Origin: Thiobaca trueperi | GTDB lineage: Bacteria > Pseudomonadota > Gammaproteobacteria > Chromatiales > Chromatiaceae | Direction of reading: 5' to 3' | Assembly (NCBI RefSeq): GCF_004342175.1 | Contig: NZ_SMAO01000005.1 | Span: 1 to 64,000, forward strand | Length of the DNA stretch: 64,000 nt | Part shown: positions 8,573-17,585 of the stretch, one piece after another | Layout: each line of letters opens with the position of its first letter | Position numbering within the stretch: position 1 is the stretch's first letter | Notes under the pieces: model-generated | Database searches by the model: none | Seen by the model: the letters and a program-made list of their open reading frames with translations, nothing else | Told to the model about the DNA's origin: nothing | Made by a program: the position numbers and the translations under genes

Positions 8573-10486
8573 ATGAAAGCGAAGAACCTGAACATCCTGC
8601 TCTGGATCGGCGTCACCTTCTGGCTGGTGACGATGCTCAATAGCATGAGTTCGCCCAATCAGATCGAGTCGCGCAGCCTGAGCTACAGTCAGTTCCTCCA
8701 GGAACTGTCGGAAGGATCCATCCAAGAAGTGACCATCCAGGAGCAGCGGGTGATGGGGGTGCGTCGCGATGGCTCGCGCTTCGAGACGCTCAATCCCGGC
8801 GATCCGGCGCTCGTGGGCGATCTGCTCAAGAATTCAGTCACCATCCGCGCCGAGCCGCCGGATTCGCCCAGCGTGCTGGTGCAGCTTCTCAGTTCGTGGC
8901 TCCCGTTCCTGCTGCTGATGGGCGTCTGGTTCTGGTTCATGCGGCGCGGCGCGGGCGGCGGTGGCGCGGGCGGTCTCTTCAATTTCGGCAAGAGCCGCGC
9001 GCGTCAGCATGCCGAGGGCGAGGTCAAGGTCACGCTCAAGGATGTCGCCGGGGTCGAAGAGGCCAAGGAAGAGGTGGGCGAGCTGGTCGAGTTTCTGCGC
9101 AACCCGCAGAAGTTCTCCAATCTGGGCGGCCATATTCCGCGCGGTGTGCTGATGGTCGGTCCTCCCGGCACCGGCAAGACCCTACTGGCGCGCGCCATTG
9201 CCGGCGAGGCCAAGGTGCCCTTTTTCAGCATCTCCGGCTCGGACTTCGTCGAAATGTTCGTTGGCGTCGGTGCCTCGCGGGTGCGCGATCTTTTCGAGCA
9301 GGCCAAGAAAAGTGCGCCCTGCATCATCTTCATCGACGAAATCGATGCTGTGGGACGCAAGCGTGGTGCGGGTCTCGGTGGCGGGCACGACGAGCGCGAG
9401 CAGACGCTGAATCAGCTTCTGGTCGAAATGGACGGCTTCACCGGTAACGAGGGCGTGATTGTCATCGCCGCCACCAACCGCGCCGATGTGCTGGATCCGG
9501 CCCTGCTGCGTCCCGGTCGCTTCGACCGCCAGGTGGTGGTGGGGCTCCCGGATCTCGCCGGTCGCACCGCGATTCTGGAGGTCCACATGCGCAAGGTGCC
9601 CATCGCCGAGGATGTCGATGCCCGCACCATCGCGCGCGGCACGCCCGGTTTCTCCGGCGCCGATCTCGCCAATCTGGTGAACGAGGCGGCCCTGTTCGCG
9701 GCCCGTGCCGGTGACACCGAGGTCTCGATGCGGACCTTCGAGAAGGCCAAGGACAAGATCATGATGGGCGCTGAACGGCGCAGCATCGTCATGTCCGAGT
9801 CCGAGAAAAAACTGACCGCCTACCACGAGGCCGGGCACGTCATCGTCGGGCGGCTGGTGCCGGAGCATGATCCGGTCCACAAGGTCAGCATCATCCCGCG
9901 CGGTCGGGCGCTGGGTGTCACCATGTTCCTGCCGGAACGTGATCGCTACAGCATGAGCAAGCGTCAGTTGGAGAGCCAGATCTCCAGTCTCTTCGGCGGG
10001 CGCGTGGCGGAAGAGATGACCTTCGGCCCCGAGCAGGTCACGACCGGCGCCTCCAACGACATTGAGCGCGCGACCGACATCGCCCGCAACATGGTGACCC
10101 GCTTCGGGCTCTCGGATGGCATGGGACCGCTGGCCTATGCCGAGGACGAGGGCGAGGTGTTTCTCGGTCGCTCGGTGACGCAGCAGCGTCAGGTCTCGCC
10201 GGAAACTGCACTGTCCATCGACCGTGAGGTGCGGCTCATCATCGATCGCAACTATCGGCGTGCCAAGCAACTGCTGGAGGAAAACCAGGACAAGCTCCAC
10301 ACCATGGCAACGGCCTTGCTGAAATACGAGACCATCGACAAGGACCAGATCGAAGACATCATGCAAGGTCGCCCGATGCGCGAGCCGGAGGATGACCATC
10401 ATCATTCCAAGCCCCGTGCCGGCAGCGGCAACACGGCTGCCAAGGGTGACGGCGCTCATCCGCCGATTGTCGCCGACGGGATCTGA
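8573..10486 (+). CDS. ftsH: ATP-dependent zinc metalloprotease FtsH
   Basis: This 637-residue membrane AAA+ protease degrades misassembled membrane proteins and short-lived regulators. Two membrane helices (about 5-24 and 102-124) flank a periplasmic domain. The AAA domain has Walker A GPPGTGKT (196-203), the pore-loop region around FVEMFVGVG, Walker B IIFIDEID and an arginine-rich SRH. The peptidase zinc site HEAGH is at 418-422. The tail is His-rich. The usual gammaproteobacterial neighbours rlmE, folP and glmM are absent here, so this may be a second ftsH copy. An AGGATA site precedes the ATG. Confidence 0.95.
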   Translation: MKAKNLNILLWIGVTFWLVTMLNSMSSPNQIESRSLSYSQFLQELSEGSIQEVTIQEQRVMGVRRDGSRFETLNPGDPALVGDLLKNSVTIRAEPPDSPSVLVQLLSSWLPFLLLMGVWFWFMRRGAGGGGAGGLFNFGKSRARQHAEGEVKVTLKDVAGVEEAKEEVGELVEFLRNPQKFSNLGGHIPRGVLMVGPPGTGKTLLARAIAGEAKVPFFSISGSDFVEMFVGVGASRVRDLFEQAKKSAPCIIFIDEIDAVGRKRGAGLGGGHDEREQTLNQLLVEMDGFTGNEGVIVIAATNRADVLDPALLRPGRFDRQVVVGLPDLAGRTAILEVHMRKVPIAEDVDARTIARGTPGFSGADLANLVNEAALFAARAGDTEVSMRTFEKAKDKIMMGAERRSIVMSESEKKLTAYHEAGHVIVGRLVPEHDPVHKVSIIPRGRALGVTMFLPERDRYSMSKRQLESQISSLFGGRVAEEMTFGPEQVTTGASNDIERATDIARNMVTRFGLSDGMGPLAYAEDEGEVFLGRSVTQQRQVSPETALSIDREVRLIIDRNYRRAKQLLEENQDKLHTMATALLKYETIDKDQIEDIMQGRPMREPEDDHHHSKPRAGSGNTAAKGDGAHPPIVADGI

Positions 10487-10533
10487 GCCGATCCCGGTCA
10501 GGGGTCGAATCCTGGCTGACTCTGGCTGAACGA

Positions 10534-10567
10534 AAAAAGCCCCCGCAAGCGATGGCGGGGGCTTTTT
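10534..10567. terminator. Bidirectional intrinsic terminator
   Basis: AAAAAGCCCCCGC (10534-10546) pairs perfectly with GCGGGGGCTTTTT (10555-10567). The A-run and T-run make it a textbook terminator on both strands. It sits between the convergent ftsH and rsgA genes. Confidence 0.95.
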
Positions 10568-10579
10568 CATGCCTGTCGA

Positions 10580-11575
10580 TCAGTTTCCCAGCAGATGCTG
10601 GAAATTGGCCAGTCGCTGGGGATGAATCAGTCCTCTGGCCACCGCATCGAGAATGGCGCAGTCCGGCTCATGCCGGTGCCGGCAGTCGGCAAAGCGGCAG
10701 CGACCCAGATAGGGCTGGAACTCACGGAATCCCTGCTGGAGCGCGTCGCGGTCGATGGCGCCGAGCCGGAAGCTGCGCACGCCGGGCGAGTCGATCAGAA
10801 AGCCGTCATTGGGCAGACGGTAACAGGTGGTCGCGGAGGTCGTATGCCGGCCCAGCCCGGTCGCTTTTGACAGACGGCCGATCTGAATCTCGCGATCCGG
10901 GAGCAGTGCCTTGACCAGCGACGATTTGCCCACGCCGGACTGCCCGACCAGCACGCTGGTCTCGCCCGCCATGCTGGCGGTCAGTTCGGCCAGGGTCTCA
11001 GGCTCGCGCAGGCTGGTCCAGAAGGTGCGATAACCGATGGCGGGATAATGGGCGAAGCGCTGCTCGAACGCGCGGCGCGCCTCGCCTTGCAGCAGATCCA
11101 TCTTGTTGCCGACGATGACCGCATCGATGCCGATGAGCGCCGCCGCGACCAGGTATTGATCGATCAGATAACCGCTCGGCTCGGGTTCGGGCGCGATCAG
11201 CACCAGAAGCCGCGTCAGATTGGCGGCGAGCGCCTTGTCATGACCGTTGAAGTCGGGTCGGCTGAGGACGGTCGCGCGCGGCTGGATGGCCGTCACCACA
11301 CCCTGATCGTCGGCGATCCGCTGCCAGACCACGCGATCACCACAGACCGGATGGCCGATGTTCTGGCGCGACAGACAATGGAAGAGATGCCCGTTGGCGC
11401 CCTCGACCGCCAGATTGGCGCCATGACGGACGACGACCCGACCCGCTTCCGGCTCGGTCTCCGCATCGATCTCGGCCAGCGCGCTCTCCGGTCGCGAGGC
11501 GAGCCGCTCGCGGCGGCGTTCCTGGATCGCTTTGATCCGCTCGATCTGACGCTCTGACAGCCGACGCTTGGGCAT
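10580..11575 (-). CDS. rsgA: Ribosome small subunit maturation GTPase RsgA
   Basis: This 331-residue circularly permuted GTPase acts late in 30S subunit maturation. An N-terminal OB-fold (about 45-105) precedes the GTPase motifs in permuted order: NKMD (G4), then GQSGVGKSS (G1), then DSPG (G3). A C-terminal zinc finger carries C-x4-C-x3-H-type ligands in CRFADCRHRHEPDC. The N-terminus is basic and helical (KRRLSERQIERIK), as expected for RNA contact. It shares a bidirectional terminator with ftsH and is divergent from nikR across a 390-bp gap. Confidence 0.95.
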   Translation of the reverse strand: MPKRRLSERQIERIKAIQERRRERLASRPESALAEIDAETEPEAGRVVVRHGANLAVEGANGHLFHCLSRQNIGHPVCGDRVVWQRIADDQGVVTAIQPRATVLSRPDFNGHDKALAANLTRLLVLIAPEPEPSGYLIDQYLVAAALIGIDAVIVGNKMDLLQGEARRAFEQRFAHYPAIGYRTFWTSLREPETLAELTASMAGETSVLVGQSGVGKSSLVKALLPDREIQIGRLSKATGLGRHTTSATTCYRLPNDGFLIDSPGVRSFRLGAIDRDALQQGFREFQPYLGRCRFADCRHRHEPDCAILDAVARGLIHPQRLANFQHLLGN

Positions 11576-11965
11576 CGGATCAGCGCGGGGGGCAGTGGTT
11601 GGATGTGGCGGGCAAAACGGTCGTCAGGACAGAGATGATGACAGGGCAGGGGGCGATCATGGGTGTGGCTCCGGAATCCATTTCCGGTGCATTGTAGGGG
11701 AAAGCGGAGCGGCTCCGCACGATTTGCGCTCCAGCCGTGCTTCGTCACGTGCATCTTCCATTGTGCCAGCGACTCGGGCGTCACAAGCCCCACCCGCCGC
11801 CGGTTGCCTGGACGGTCAGCGCGTCAAAGGAACCGCCATGCCGGGCGAACGGTTGTCGGCGGATCATCCACTCATCGCAAACCGCGCGGCAACCCTGAAT
11901 GCGGCTTCCGGCCTGACGCGGGCTGTGGGATCATCGTCACCCCTTCGCTTGCAGTAAGCTCACTC
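11576..11965. other. Divergent intergenic gap, no gene seen
   Basis: This gap separates rsgA and nikR. Open frames here have no ribosome site and no recognisable family sequence. A perfect palindrome GCGGAGC-G-GCTCCGC lies at 11704-11718. I saw no convincing NikR-type operator (GTATGA with a distant TCATAC). Confidence 0.5.
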
Positions 11966-12388
11966 ATGACCAATCCCGACGAAACCATCCGCTTCAGCGT
12001 GTCACTGCCCAAAGCGCTCCTGGACGAACTGGACCGGCGCGTGGTCGGCAAGGGCTATGCCTCGCGTTCTGAACTGGTGCGGGATCTGATCCGCGAGCGG
12101 ATCGTGGAAGCAACCTGGGATCGTGGCGACGAAGAAGTGGCGGGCGTGCTGACCATCGTCTACGACCATCATCAGCGGGAACTGACCCAGCAGATACTGG
12201 AGATCCAGCATCGCCAGTTCGTGCAGGTGGTGGCGACCACGCATGTTCACATGGATCACCATAACTGTCTGGAGACCATCATCATTCGCGGCATGCCGGC
12301 GGAGATCGAGCGTCTCAGCCAGGAGATCGGCGGTCTGCGCGGGGTGCGCTTTGCCGAACTGACCCGCGCTTCGCGGATTCAGAATTAA
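11966..12388 (+). CDS. nikR: Nickel-responsive regulator NikR
   Basis: This 140-residue ribbon-helix-helix repressor has a C-terminal ACT-like metal-binding domain. The DNA-binding strand is [15 protein letters not shown] (9-23). The square-planar nickel site is intact: His82, His93, His95 and Cys101 have the 11-2-6 spacing of E. coli NikR. It would repress nickel uptake genes when nickel is plentiful; no nickel transporter, urease or hydrogenase gene lies in this window. The frame is open far upstream, but the ATG at 11966 begins the conserved domain. Confidence 0.92.
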   Translation: MTNPDETIRFSVSLPKALLDELDRRVVGKGYASRSELVRDLIRERIVEATWDRGDEEVAGVLTIVYDHHQRELTQQILEIQHRQFVQVVATTHVHMDHHNCLETIIIRGMPAEIERLSQEIGGLRGVRFAELTRASRIQN

Positions 12389-12414
12389 GGCGTTTTCCAG
12401 GACAGTTTCTACCC

Positions 12415-12697
12415 GCCTGAAACGCCGTCAATTGAGACAGGATTAACAGGATTCAAAATAATTTTTTATAAATCCTGCTCATCCTGTTAAACCGCGCCCG
12501 GTGCGGCATGTGATATTTGCGGATTGACTCGGCCTTGGCAGAATCGACGACCGTTCGAGCGGGCGCGGTTTAAGATAAAAAATATAAAATTTTAAACCGC
12601 GTTTCCGCTGATGTTGGTGGCCTCTCCAAGCCGAATACAAACTGAAAATGACGTATATCGCTCTGGACGCGGTTTAATCCTGTCTATTTGAGGCGTG
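12415..12697. repeat. GACAGGATTAACAGGATT-type repeat, split by an insertion
   Basis: GACAGGATTAACAGGATT at 12436-12453 is matched by inverted copies of AATCCTG near 12471-12488 and, past the paired element at 12487-12677, by TCCTGTC at 12679-12685. Deleting the element restores CCTGTTAATCCTGTC, the same string that is intact at 21927-21941. The flank GAAACGCCGTCAAT at 12420-12433 is also shared with that locus. The repeat and the element fill the 317-bp gap between nikR and the next gene. Confidence 0.85.
12487..12677. mobile_element. Paired inverted MITE-like element, copy 2
   Basis: Modules at 12487-12573 and 12592-12677 flank an 18-bp AT-rich spacer. The order is reversed relative to copy 1. 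Internal matches to copy 1 are strong once one pair is reverse-complemented (for example GTCGTCGATTCTGCCAAG). The pair sits exactly inside a known intergenic repeat, with the target bases present at both edges, so it inserted as one unit. Confidence 0.88.
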
Positions 12698-12705
12698 TAT
12701 CAGGT

Positions 12706-14919
12706 ATGAATCTTTTTATTTGCCGTCTGACCGCCGCGACCCTGCTCGCGCTGTCGTCGGCGTGGGCGGCCGAACCGGCGGTGGCGCCCGCCATCCCTTC
12801 AGCGGATGCGACCCCGCCGGAGTCGGCGCTGGCGACCTATCAGGCCCTGTCGGCCAGCCAGTCCCGCAACTATGACCGCACGCAGGATATTTCGCCCCGG
12901 CAGATGCTCCTGCTGCTGGAGGTGTGCGAGCGTACCGGGGCCAGTCTGGGACAGATGCTGGCGACCGGGGAGCATGAGAGCGCCCGGACCTGGAACGACC
13001 ATGTCCGTCCCACCTTGAACGACGGCAGTCTGGGTTCGGCAAGCGGGGTCTGGCAATTCATGCCCGGGACCTTCCATCGCATCGTTAAACGATTCGGAAC
13101 GCAACTGCTGGCGGCGAGCGAGGCGGACCCGACCGCCGGACGCGAACACCTGGATTTGGGTGAAGGGCCGTTCAGCGATGCCCAGGTGCGTGGTCTGATT
13201 CAGGAAACGGTGGATGGCAAACGGGGTGCGGACGATGAGGAACTCAAGCGGCTGCGTCACAATTTCGCGGTGCTGGCCTTCGCGAAACATTATCTGAGCG
13301 TGGATTCGGGCGCCAGGACACCCGAAGAAGACTATCTCTATCACTTTCTGGGGGCCGAACAGGGGCGACGGGTATTGGCGCTGGCACAGGGCGAGGCCCG
13401 CAATACCCTGAGCGTCAAACCGGTGGAGACGCCACTGCCCGTCGCGGCACCGCCCGCGCTCGCCGTGGCCGATGTCCGCGCCTCCATCCGGGCCACCGCC
13501 GCGACCATCTCGCGGGACGAGATCCTGATGCCTGCCGAACGGCGTTTGTCGCCAGTCGTCCGTCAACGGGCGCCGTCGCGCGTGTCGGTACAGTGGGCGC
13601 CCGTCACCGCATCGCAGAAATCCGCATTCGATTACATGATCGCCAGCCTCAAGCCCAATGCCGCTGCGCTGGAAAGGTCGGCGGATCGTGCGCGCGTGCC
13701 AACCCCTCGCGTCGGCTCGGCCATCTGGTCGCCGCCAACTCCTGCCATACCGCCGCCGGTCTCCTCAGAGTGGGGATTTGCCGCCGATTCACCGGTCGTG
13801 ACCGGCAACCTTGGGATGTTCTACCGCGACGGTCAGGGCCAGACCCAGCCGTATACCTGGGGCGAATTCATGGATCATCTGGCCCAGCGCGTCCGGGCGA
13901 AGGATCAGCCGGCGATGGTGCGGGCCAAATATGGTGTCGGCTTCGGATTGACAGGCGGCGATCTGCCGCAGCGTGCCTTTAATCCGGCGATCGAATCGAA
14001 AGCGGCGACCTTTCGTCATGAGATCAGCGGCGAGGTGCTGGTCCCCGAGGCGCTGGTGACGGGGCCGCTCGGCCCGGACGAAACGCGGTGGTACAAAAAT
14101 CGCCTCGCCGCACTGATCCAGCAGGGCGAGGATCAACCGCTGGAGACGCTGCCGCCGGAGACCCTGGCGGCGCTGCGTCACTTGACGATGTTATCGCCGG
14201 ATCTATCGGATGCCAGCACCGCCCACCCCGAGGTGAGCGAAGCGCTGCGCGCCTTCCGCAAACTGGTCGGCAAGGATCAGCCGGATGATCCGGCACATCT
14301 CAACCGGCTGATGCCCGCCGAGCGGATCGCGCTGGCGATCTACGACCAGCGCCTCGCCCGCTATGCTGCTTTGCAGGCCGCCCAGCAGGCATCCATGAGC
14401 GATGCGGCTGACCTGAGCCGGATCAAAACGATGCCGGTCGGATTGCAGAACGCGGCGGCGCCACATGTTTCTGTGCTGCAAACGGCGCTTGCCGAACGCG
14501 GGCTGCTGAAGCAGCCGACCGAGAAAGTTGTCTGGCGTGACAGGCAACGCAAAAAGCATGTGACCTACAAAGCGGTGCCCTTCGTGGGGGTCGTCGGCAA
14601 GGCCACACAGGCCGCGATCCGGTCATTCCAGTGGCGTCATGGTTTGCGCGACACGCAGGGCGTGCTGGATGCCGTGACACTCGGCATGCTGGGTCTGACG
14701 CCAATGGGGCCGGAAATCTTTCGTCCCCTGTCCGGGCCTGAGTGCGCCATCGACGAGACCGGCGTGACGACGCCCGCTTGCGAGATCCCGTCCAGCAATC
14801 GGCACACTCAGCCGGTCGATGTCATCCTGCCCGATGTGCGATTGGCGCGAGGATGGGAATGGGAGTCTGGTCCCGCCGCGAACGAATCGGAGCGGGATCA
14901 GGAACCGCCTTCGCCGTAA
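12706..14919 (+). CDS. Lytic-transglycosylase-like exported protein with peptidoglycan-binding domain
   Basis: This 737-residue protein starts with a signal peptide (MNLFICRLTAATLLALSSAWA). An SLT-like region near 55-190 has the candidate catalytic Glu in TGEHES, followed by GSASGVWQFMPGTF, which resembles the transglycosylase fold. A Pro/Ala-rich middle follows. A C-terminal PG_binding_1-type repeat lies near 575-680 (VLQTALAERGLL with ATQAAIRSFQWRHGL). It probably cleaves or binds murein in the periplasm. I use ATG 12706 rather than the in-frame TTG at 12688, because the signal peptide starts there. Its last 22 bp overlap the end of dnaB on the other strand. Confidence 0.75.
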   Translation: MNLFICRLTAATLLALSSAWAAEPAVAPAIPSADATPPESALATYQALSASQSRNYDRTQDISPRQMLLLLEVCERTGASLGQMLATGEHESARTWNDHVRPTLNDGSLGSASGVWQFMPGTFHRIVKRFGTQLLAASEADPTAGREHLDLGEGPFSDAQVRGLIQETVDGKRGADDEELKRLRHNFAVLAFAKHYLSVDSGARTPEEDYLYHFLGAEQGRRVLALAQGEARNTLSVKPVETPLPVAAPPALAVADVRASIRATAATISRDEILMPAERRLSPVVRQRAPSRVSVQWAPVTASQKSAFDYMIASLKPNAAALERSADRARVPTPRVGSAIWSPPTPAIPPPVSSEWGFAADSPVVTGNLGMFYRDGQGQTQPYTWGEFMDHLAQRVRAKDQPAMVRAKYGVGFGLTGGDLPQRAFNPAIESKAATFRHEISGEVLVPEALVTGPLGPDETRWYKNRLAALIQQGEDQPLETLPPETLAALRHLTMLSPDLSDASTAHPEVSEALRAFRKLVGKDQPDDPAHLNRLMPAERIALAIYDQRLARYAALQAAQQASMSDAADLSRIKTMPVGLQNAAAPHVSVLQTALAERGLLKQPTEKVVWRDRQRKKHVTYKAVPFVGVVGKATQAAIRSFQWRHGLRDTQGVLDAVTLGMLGLTPMGPEIFRPLSGPECAIDETGVTTPACEIPSSNRHTQPVDVILPDVRLARGWEWESGPAANESERDQEPPSP

Positions 14920-16742
14920 TAATTGCCGATATAGTTCTCGAACTTGGTGTACTTGCCGAGAAAGGTCAGGCGCGTGGTGCCGATGGGTCCGTTGCGCTGC
15001 TTGGCGATGATGATCTCGGCGACGCCCTTGTCGCTGCTGTCCTCGTGATAGACCTCGTCGCGGTAGATGAAGACGATGAGGTCTGCATCCTGTTCGATGG
15101 CGCCCGAGTTGTGACTGACGATGCCATCGGCGAGCCAGCTCGCGGGGCCGGGGACCGTCAGATCAAAGACATCCTCTTCGCCATCCGGCTCAATCGCGAC
15201 CACGGTATCCCAGAACAGATCGCTCCCGGCGACGGCTCGCAATGCGTCATTGTGCGGTAATTCGCGCGCCAGTGCCAAACGCGCGCCTGGGTTGAGGCTG
15301 CCAACATGCTGCCAGCCGTCGGCACCCAACAGACGATGCTCCGCCGTTGCCCGAATCCGACGCCCGCTTGCAAGCCGCACGGCAAACACTGGTCGGCGAC
15401 CCACACGCCAGACGCAATCTGCTTTGGCCTGGATGAGTCGGCCTGTTGCATCAACTGAGATGACTTCCGGGCAGGTGCCGACGAGATCCCGAATCGGCAG
15501 GCGGCGTCCATCGGCCAGCACGACCAGGGTGTCCCCAGTCACGCACTCGCGCAGATCCGACATCACCGGACGCTTGTTCGGGCGCTGTTCAAGACTGCGG
15601 TTGAGCTGCGAGAGCGCAATCACGGGGACGTTGAGTTCCTTGGCCAGCGCCTTGAGCGAGCGTGAGATCGCCGAAATCTCGTTGGTGCGGTTTTCGCCCG
15701 CGCCCGGCGCCTGCATGAGTTGCAGATAATCGAGCACGATCAGTCCGAGATCGTTCTGTTCGCGCTTGAGACGCCGCGCCCGCGCCCGGACTTCGGTCGG
15801 CGACAGGGCTGGGGTGTCGTCGATGAAGAGGCGTGCCTCGGAGAGCAGGTTGACCGCCGAGGTCAGTCGCGGCCATTCGTCGTCTTCGAGCTTGCCGGTG
15901 CGCACCCGGTGCTGATCGATGCGCCCGAGCGAGGACATCATGCGCATGGCGAGTGATTCGCCCGGCATCTCCATGCTGAAGACGGCCACCGGGCGTCTGG
16001 ACTGAATGGCGACGTGTTCGGCCATGTTCATCGCGAAGCTGGTTTTCCCCATCGACGGTCGCCCGGCGACGATGACGAGGTCTGCTGGCTGGAGCCCGGA
16101 GGTCATCTCATCGAAGTCGGAGAAACCGGTGGCGAGTCCGGTGATCGGCTCGTCGCGCTGATAGAGCGCATCGATCCGCTCGACCGCGCGGCCCAGCAGA
16201 AATTTGATGGGCTGGAAGCCGCCCCCACCGCGCGCCTCCTGTTCGGCAATGGCGAAGACGCGCCGTTCGGCATCGTCGAGCAGTTCGGACGCCTCGCGCC
16301 CCTGGGGGTTGTAGCCATTGTCCGCGATGGCCGTGCCGGCGGCGATCATCTGTCGCCGGACCGAGGTCTGGCGCACGATCTTGGCATAGGCCTGGATATT
16401 GGCGGCGCTCGGCGTTTCGTTACAGAGTGCGCCGAGATACGAGAGACCGCCGGCGTTGGCAAGCTGTTCGCTGCGTTCCAGGGTTTCGGCCAGGGTTACG
16501 ACATCGAACGGCTGCTCGCTGGCGGCGAGTCTGGCGATGGCGGCAAAGATCAGGCGGTGCTCGCGGCGATACAGGTCGCCCTCAGTGACCAGATCCGCGA
16601 TGCGATCCCAGGCGCTGTTGTCCAGCATCAGACCGCCGAGCAGCGATTGCTCCGCATGCATGTGATGAGGCGGGACGCGCAGCTCGTCGTACCCGGCATC
16701 GATTGGCGGCGGCGCCATCTCTTCGGTATTTGGAGCGAACAT
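14898..16742 (-). CDS. dnaB: Replicative DNA helicase DnaB with in-frame mini-intein
   Basis: The DnaB extein has the N-terminal primase-interacting domain (HHMHAEQSLLGGLM) and a RecA-like helicase core with Walker A GRPSMGKTS and Walker B LIVLDYLQLM. Residues 400-545 of this 614-residue product are an intein that splits the conserved SDLRE/SGAIEQD motif. Splicing would leave a normal DnaB of about 468 residues that unwinds DNA at the replication fork. The ATG at 16742 has GGGGA upstream; a GTG eight codons earlier is possible. It follows rpsF-rpsR-DUF2232-rplI, the usual gammaproteobacterial order. The gene overlaps the convergent transglycosylase-like gene by 22 bp. Confidence 0.95.
   Translation of the reverse strand: MFAPNTEEMAPPPIDAGYDELRVPPHHMHAEQSLLGGLMLDNSAWDRIADLVTEGDLYRREHRLIFAAIARLAASEQPFDVVTLAETLERSEQLANAGGLSYLGALCNETPSAANIQAYAKIVRQTSVRRQMIAAGTAIADNGYNPQGREASELLDDAERRVFAIAEQEARGGGGFQPIKFLLGRAVERIDALYQRDEPITGLATGFSDFDEMTSGLQPADLVIVAGRPSMGKTSFAMNMAEHVAIQSRRPVAVFSMEMPGESLAMRMMSSLGRIDQHRVRTGKLEDDEWPRLTSAVNLLSEARLFIDDTPALSPTEVRARARRLKREQNDLGLIVLDYLQLMQAPGAGENRTNEISAISRSLKALAKELNVPVIALSQLNRSLEQRPNKRPVMSDLRECVTGDTLVVLADGRRLPIRDLVGTCPEVISVDATGRLIQAKADCVWRVGRRPVFAVRLASGRRIRATAEHRLLGADGWQHVGSLNPGARLALARELPHNDALRAVAGSDLFWDTVVAIEPDGEEDVFDLTVPGPASWLADGIVSHNSGAIEQDADLIVFIYRDEVYHEDSSDKGVAEIIIAKQRNGPIGTTRLTFLGKYTKFENYIGNYYGEGGS
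15108..15545 (-). other. DnaB mini-intein (146 residues, no homing endonuclease)
   Basis: The segment begins with Cys (TGC, 15545-15543) in CVTGDTLVVLADGRR, which is splicing block A. Block B has RATAEHRLLGADGW with the TxxH motif. Block F is EDVFDLTVPG. The end is VSHN with terminal Asn (AAC, 15110-15108), followed by Ser as the +1 residue. All class 1 splicing residues (Cys1, block B Thr and His, penultimate His, terminal Asn, Ser+1) are present, so splicing is expected. At 146 residues there is no room for a LAGLIDADG endonuclease. By my alignment the insertion lies two residues from the site of the cyanobacterial DnaB intein. Confidence 0.95.
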
Positions 16743-17006
16743 GGTTCCCCGGACGGGCGGCAGCACCCGTGAGTCGTTGAGTCGGATCGGAGCGGTTGGA
16801 GCACACGCAGACGCTGGCGTCGGTCGGGGTCGATTTCCCGTGATCAGGCGCGCGAGGAGGTGGAGATTGTGGGCTGTCTGCCCAAGTCAGGCAAGCGTGC
16901 CGGAGACATCCGCCACGCACGGGCGCAGAGAGGGCGAATGCTCAATGCCGAGGCAGAAATCCGCTCGCGGGCGGCACGAGAGGTGAGGCCATGCCCGGAT
17001 CGGACA

Positions 17007-17033
17007 GGAGCCGGTCGCCCGCAGGCGGGCTCC
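17007..17033. repeat. REP-like palindrome upstream of dnaB
   Basis: GCCCGC (17017-17022) and GCGGGC (17025-17030) form a tight stem, with outer GGA and TCC bases extending it. It lies in the 348-bp gap between rplI and dnaB. Palindromes of this composition occur as extragenic repeats in several gammaproteobacteria. I see no gene in the rest of that gap. Confidence 0.5.
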
Positions 17034-17059
17034 CGCACCAGTCGTCCCGGGCCATTCAG

Positions 17060-17084
17060 GCTGCCCCGGTGATACCGGGGCAGC
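17060..17084 (-). terminator. Hairpin after rplI
   Basis: GCTGCCCCGGT (17060-17070) and ACCGGGGCAGC (17074-17084) make a perfect 11-bp stem with a 3-base loop, six bases past the rplI stop. There is no U-run, so it may attenuate or stabilise mRNA rather than fully end transcription before dnaB. Confidence 0.6.
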
Positions 17085-17090
17085 GGGACA

Positions 17091-17540
17091 TCAGTTGGCG
17101 GGAACGATGTCGATCTTGATCCGCGCATCCACGTCAGCGTAGAGATGGAGCGTGACCTCGTACTCGCCCACGGCGCGGAATGGCCCTTCCGACAGACGGA
17201 CTTCGGACTTGTCGAGCGTGAAACCGGCCTCGACGGCGGCGGTAGCAATATCGGTCGTACCGACCGAGCCGAACAGACGGCCTTCGTCGCCGGCCTTGCG
17301 GGCGATGGTCAGACTGACACCGTCGAACTGCGCCTTGCGCGCCTCAGCGGCAGCCAGTGCCTCGGCGGCGGCACGCTCCAGTTCGGCGCGACGGGCCTCG
17401 AAGGCTTCCAGGTTCGCGGCGTTCGCCAGCACGGCGAATCCACCCGGGACCAGATAGTTCCGGCCATAGCCCGGACGCACCTTGACCTTGTCCCCGAGCA
17501 CGCCGAGGTTGGCAACATTTTTCAGCAGGATGACTTCCAC
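17091..17540 (-). CDS. rplI: 50S ribosomal protein L9
   Basis: This 149-residue protein has the L9 signature: MEVILLKNVANLGVLGDKVKV at the start, with GYGRNYLVPGGFA near 25-37. The long central helix connects to a C-terminal RNA-binding domain. It is a structural protein of the large ribosomal subunit near the L1 stalk. It starts with GTG, preceded by AGAGAGGAA. It sits between the DUF2232 gene and dnaB in the conserved rpsF operon. Confidence 0.97.
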   Translation of the reverse strand: MEVILLKNVANLGVLGDKVKVRPGYGRNYLVPGGFAVLANAANLEAFEARRAELERAAAEALAAAEARKAQFDGVSLTIARKAGDEGRLFGSVGTTDIATAAVEAGFTLDKSEVRLSEGPFRAVGEYEVTLHLYADVDARIKIDIVPAN

Positions 17541-17585
17541 TTGTGTATTCCTCTCTAAATTCGTCTGCGTATCGCGTCACGGGTC

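Noticed and set aside
10487..10533. tRNA T-arm-like GTCGAATCC after ftsH
   Set aside because: No acceptor, D or anticodon arms surround it.
9182..10570. Long minus-strand open frame opposite ftsH
   Set aside because: It is a GC-rich shadow of a clear FtsH. It reads as His/Asp/Gly-rich non-protein sequence. The same applies to 21991-23436, 25780-27000 and 27739-29808.
12487..12677. TTAA target duplication (piggyBac-like)
   Set aside because: At 27566-27569 and 52887 the edges are TTAG and CTAA, so only TA is consistently duplicated. TTAA at other sites fits a palindromic context.
15108..15545. Full-length intein with homing endonuclease
   Set aside because: Only 146 residues lie between the splice junctions, with no LAGLIDADG or HNH motif.
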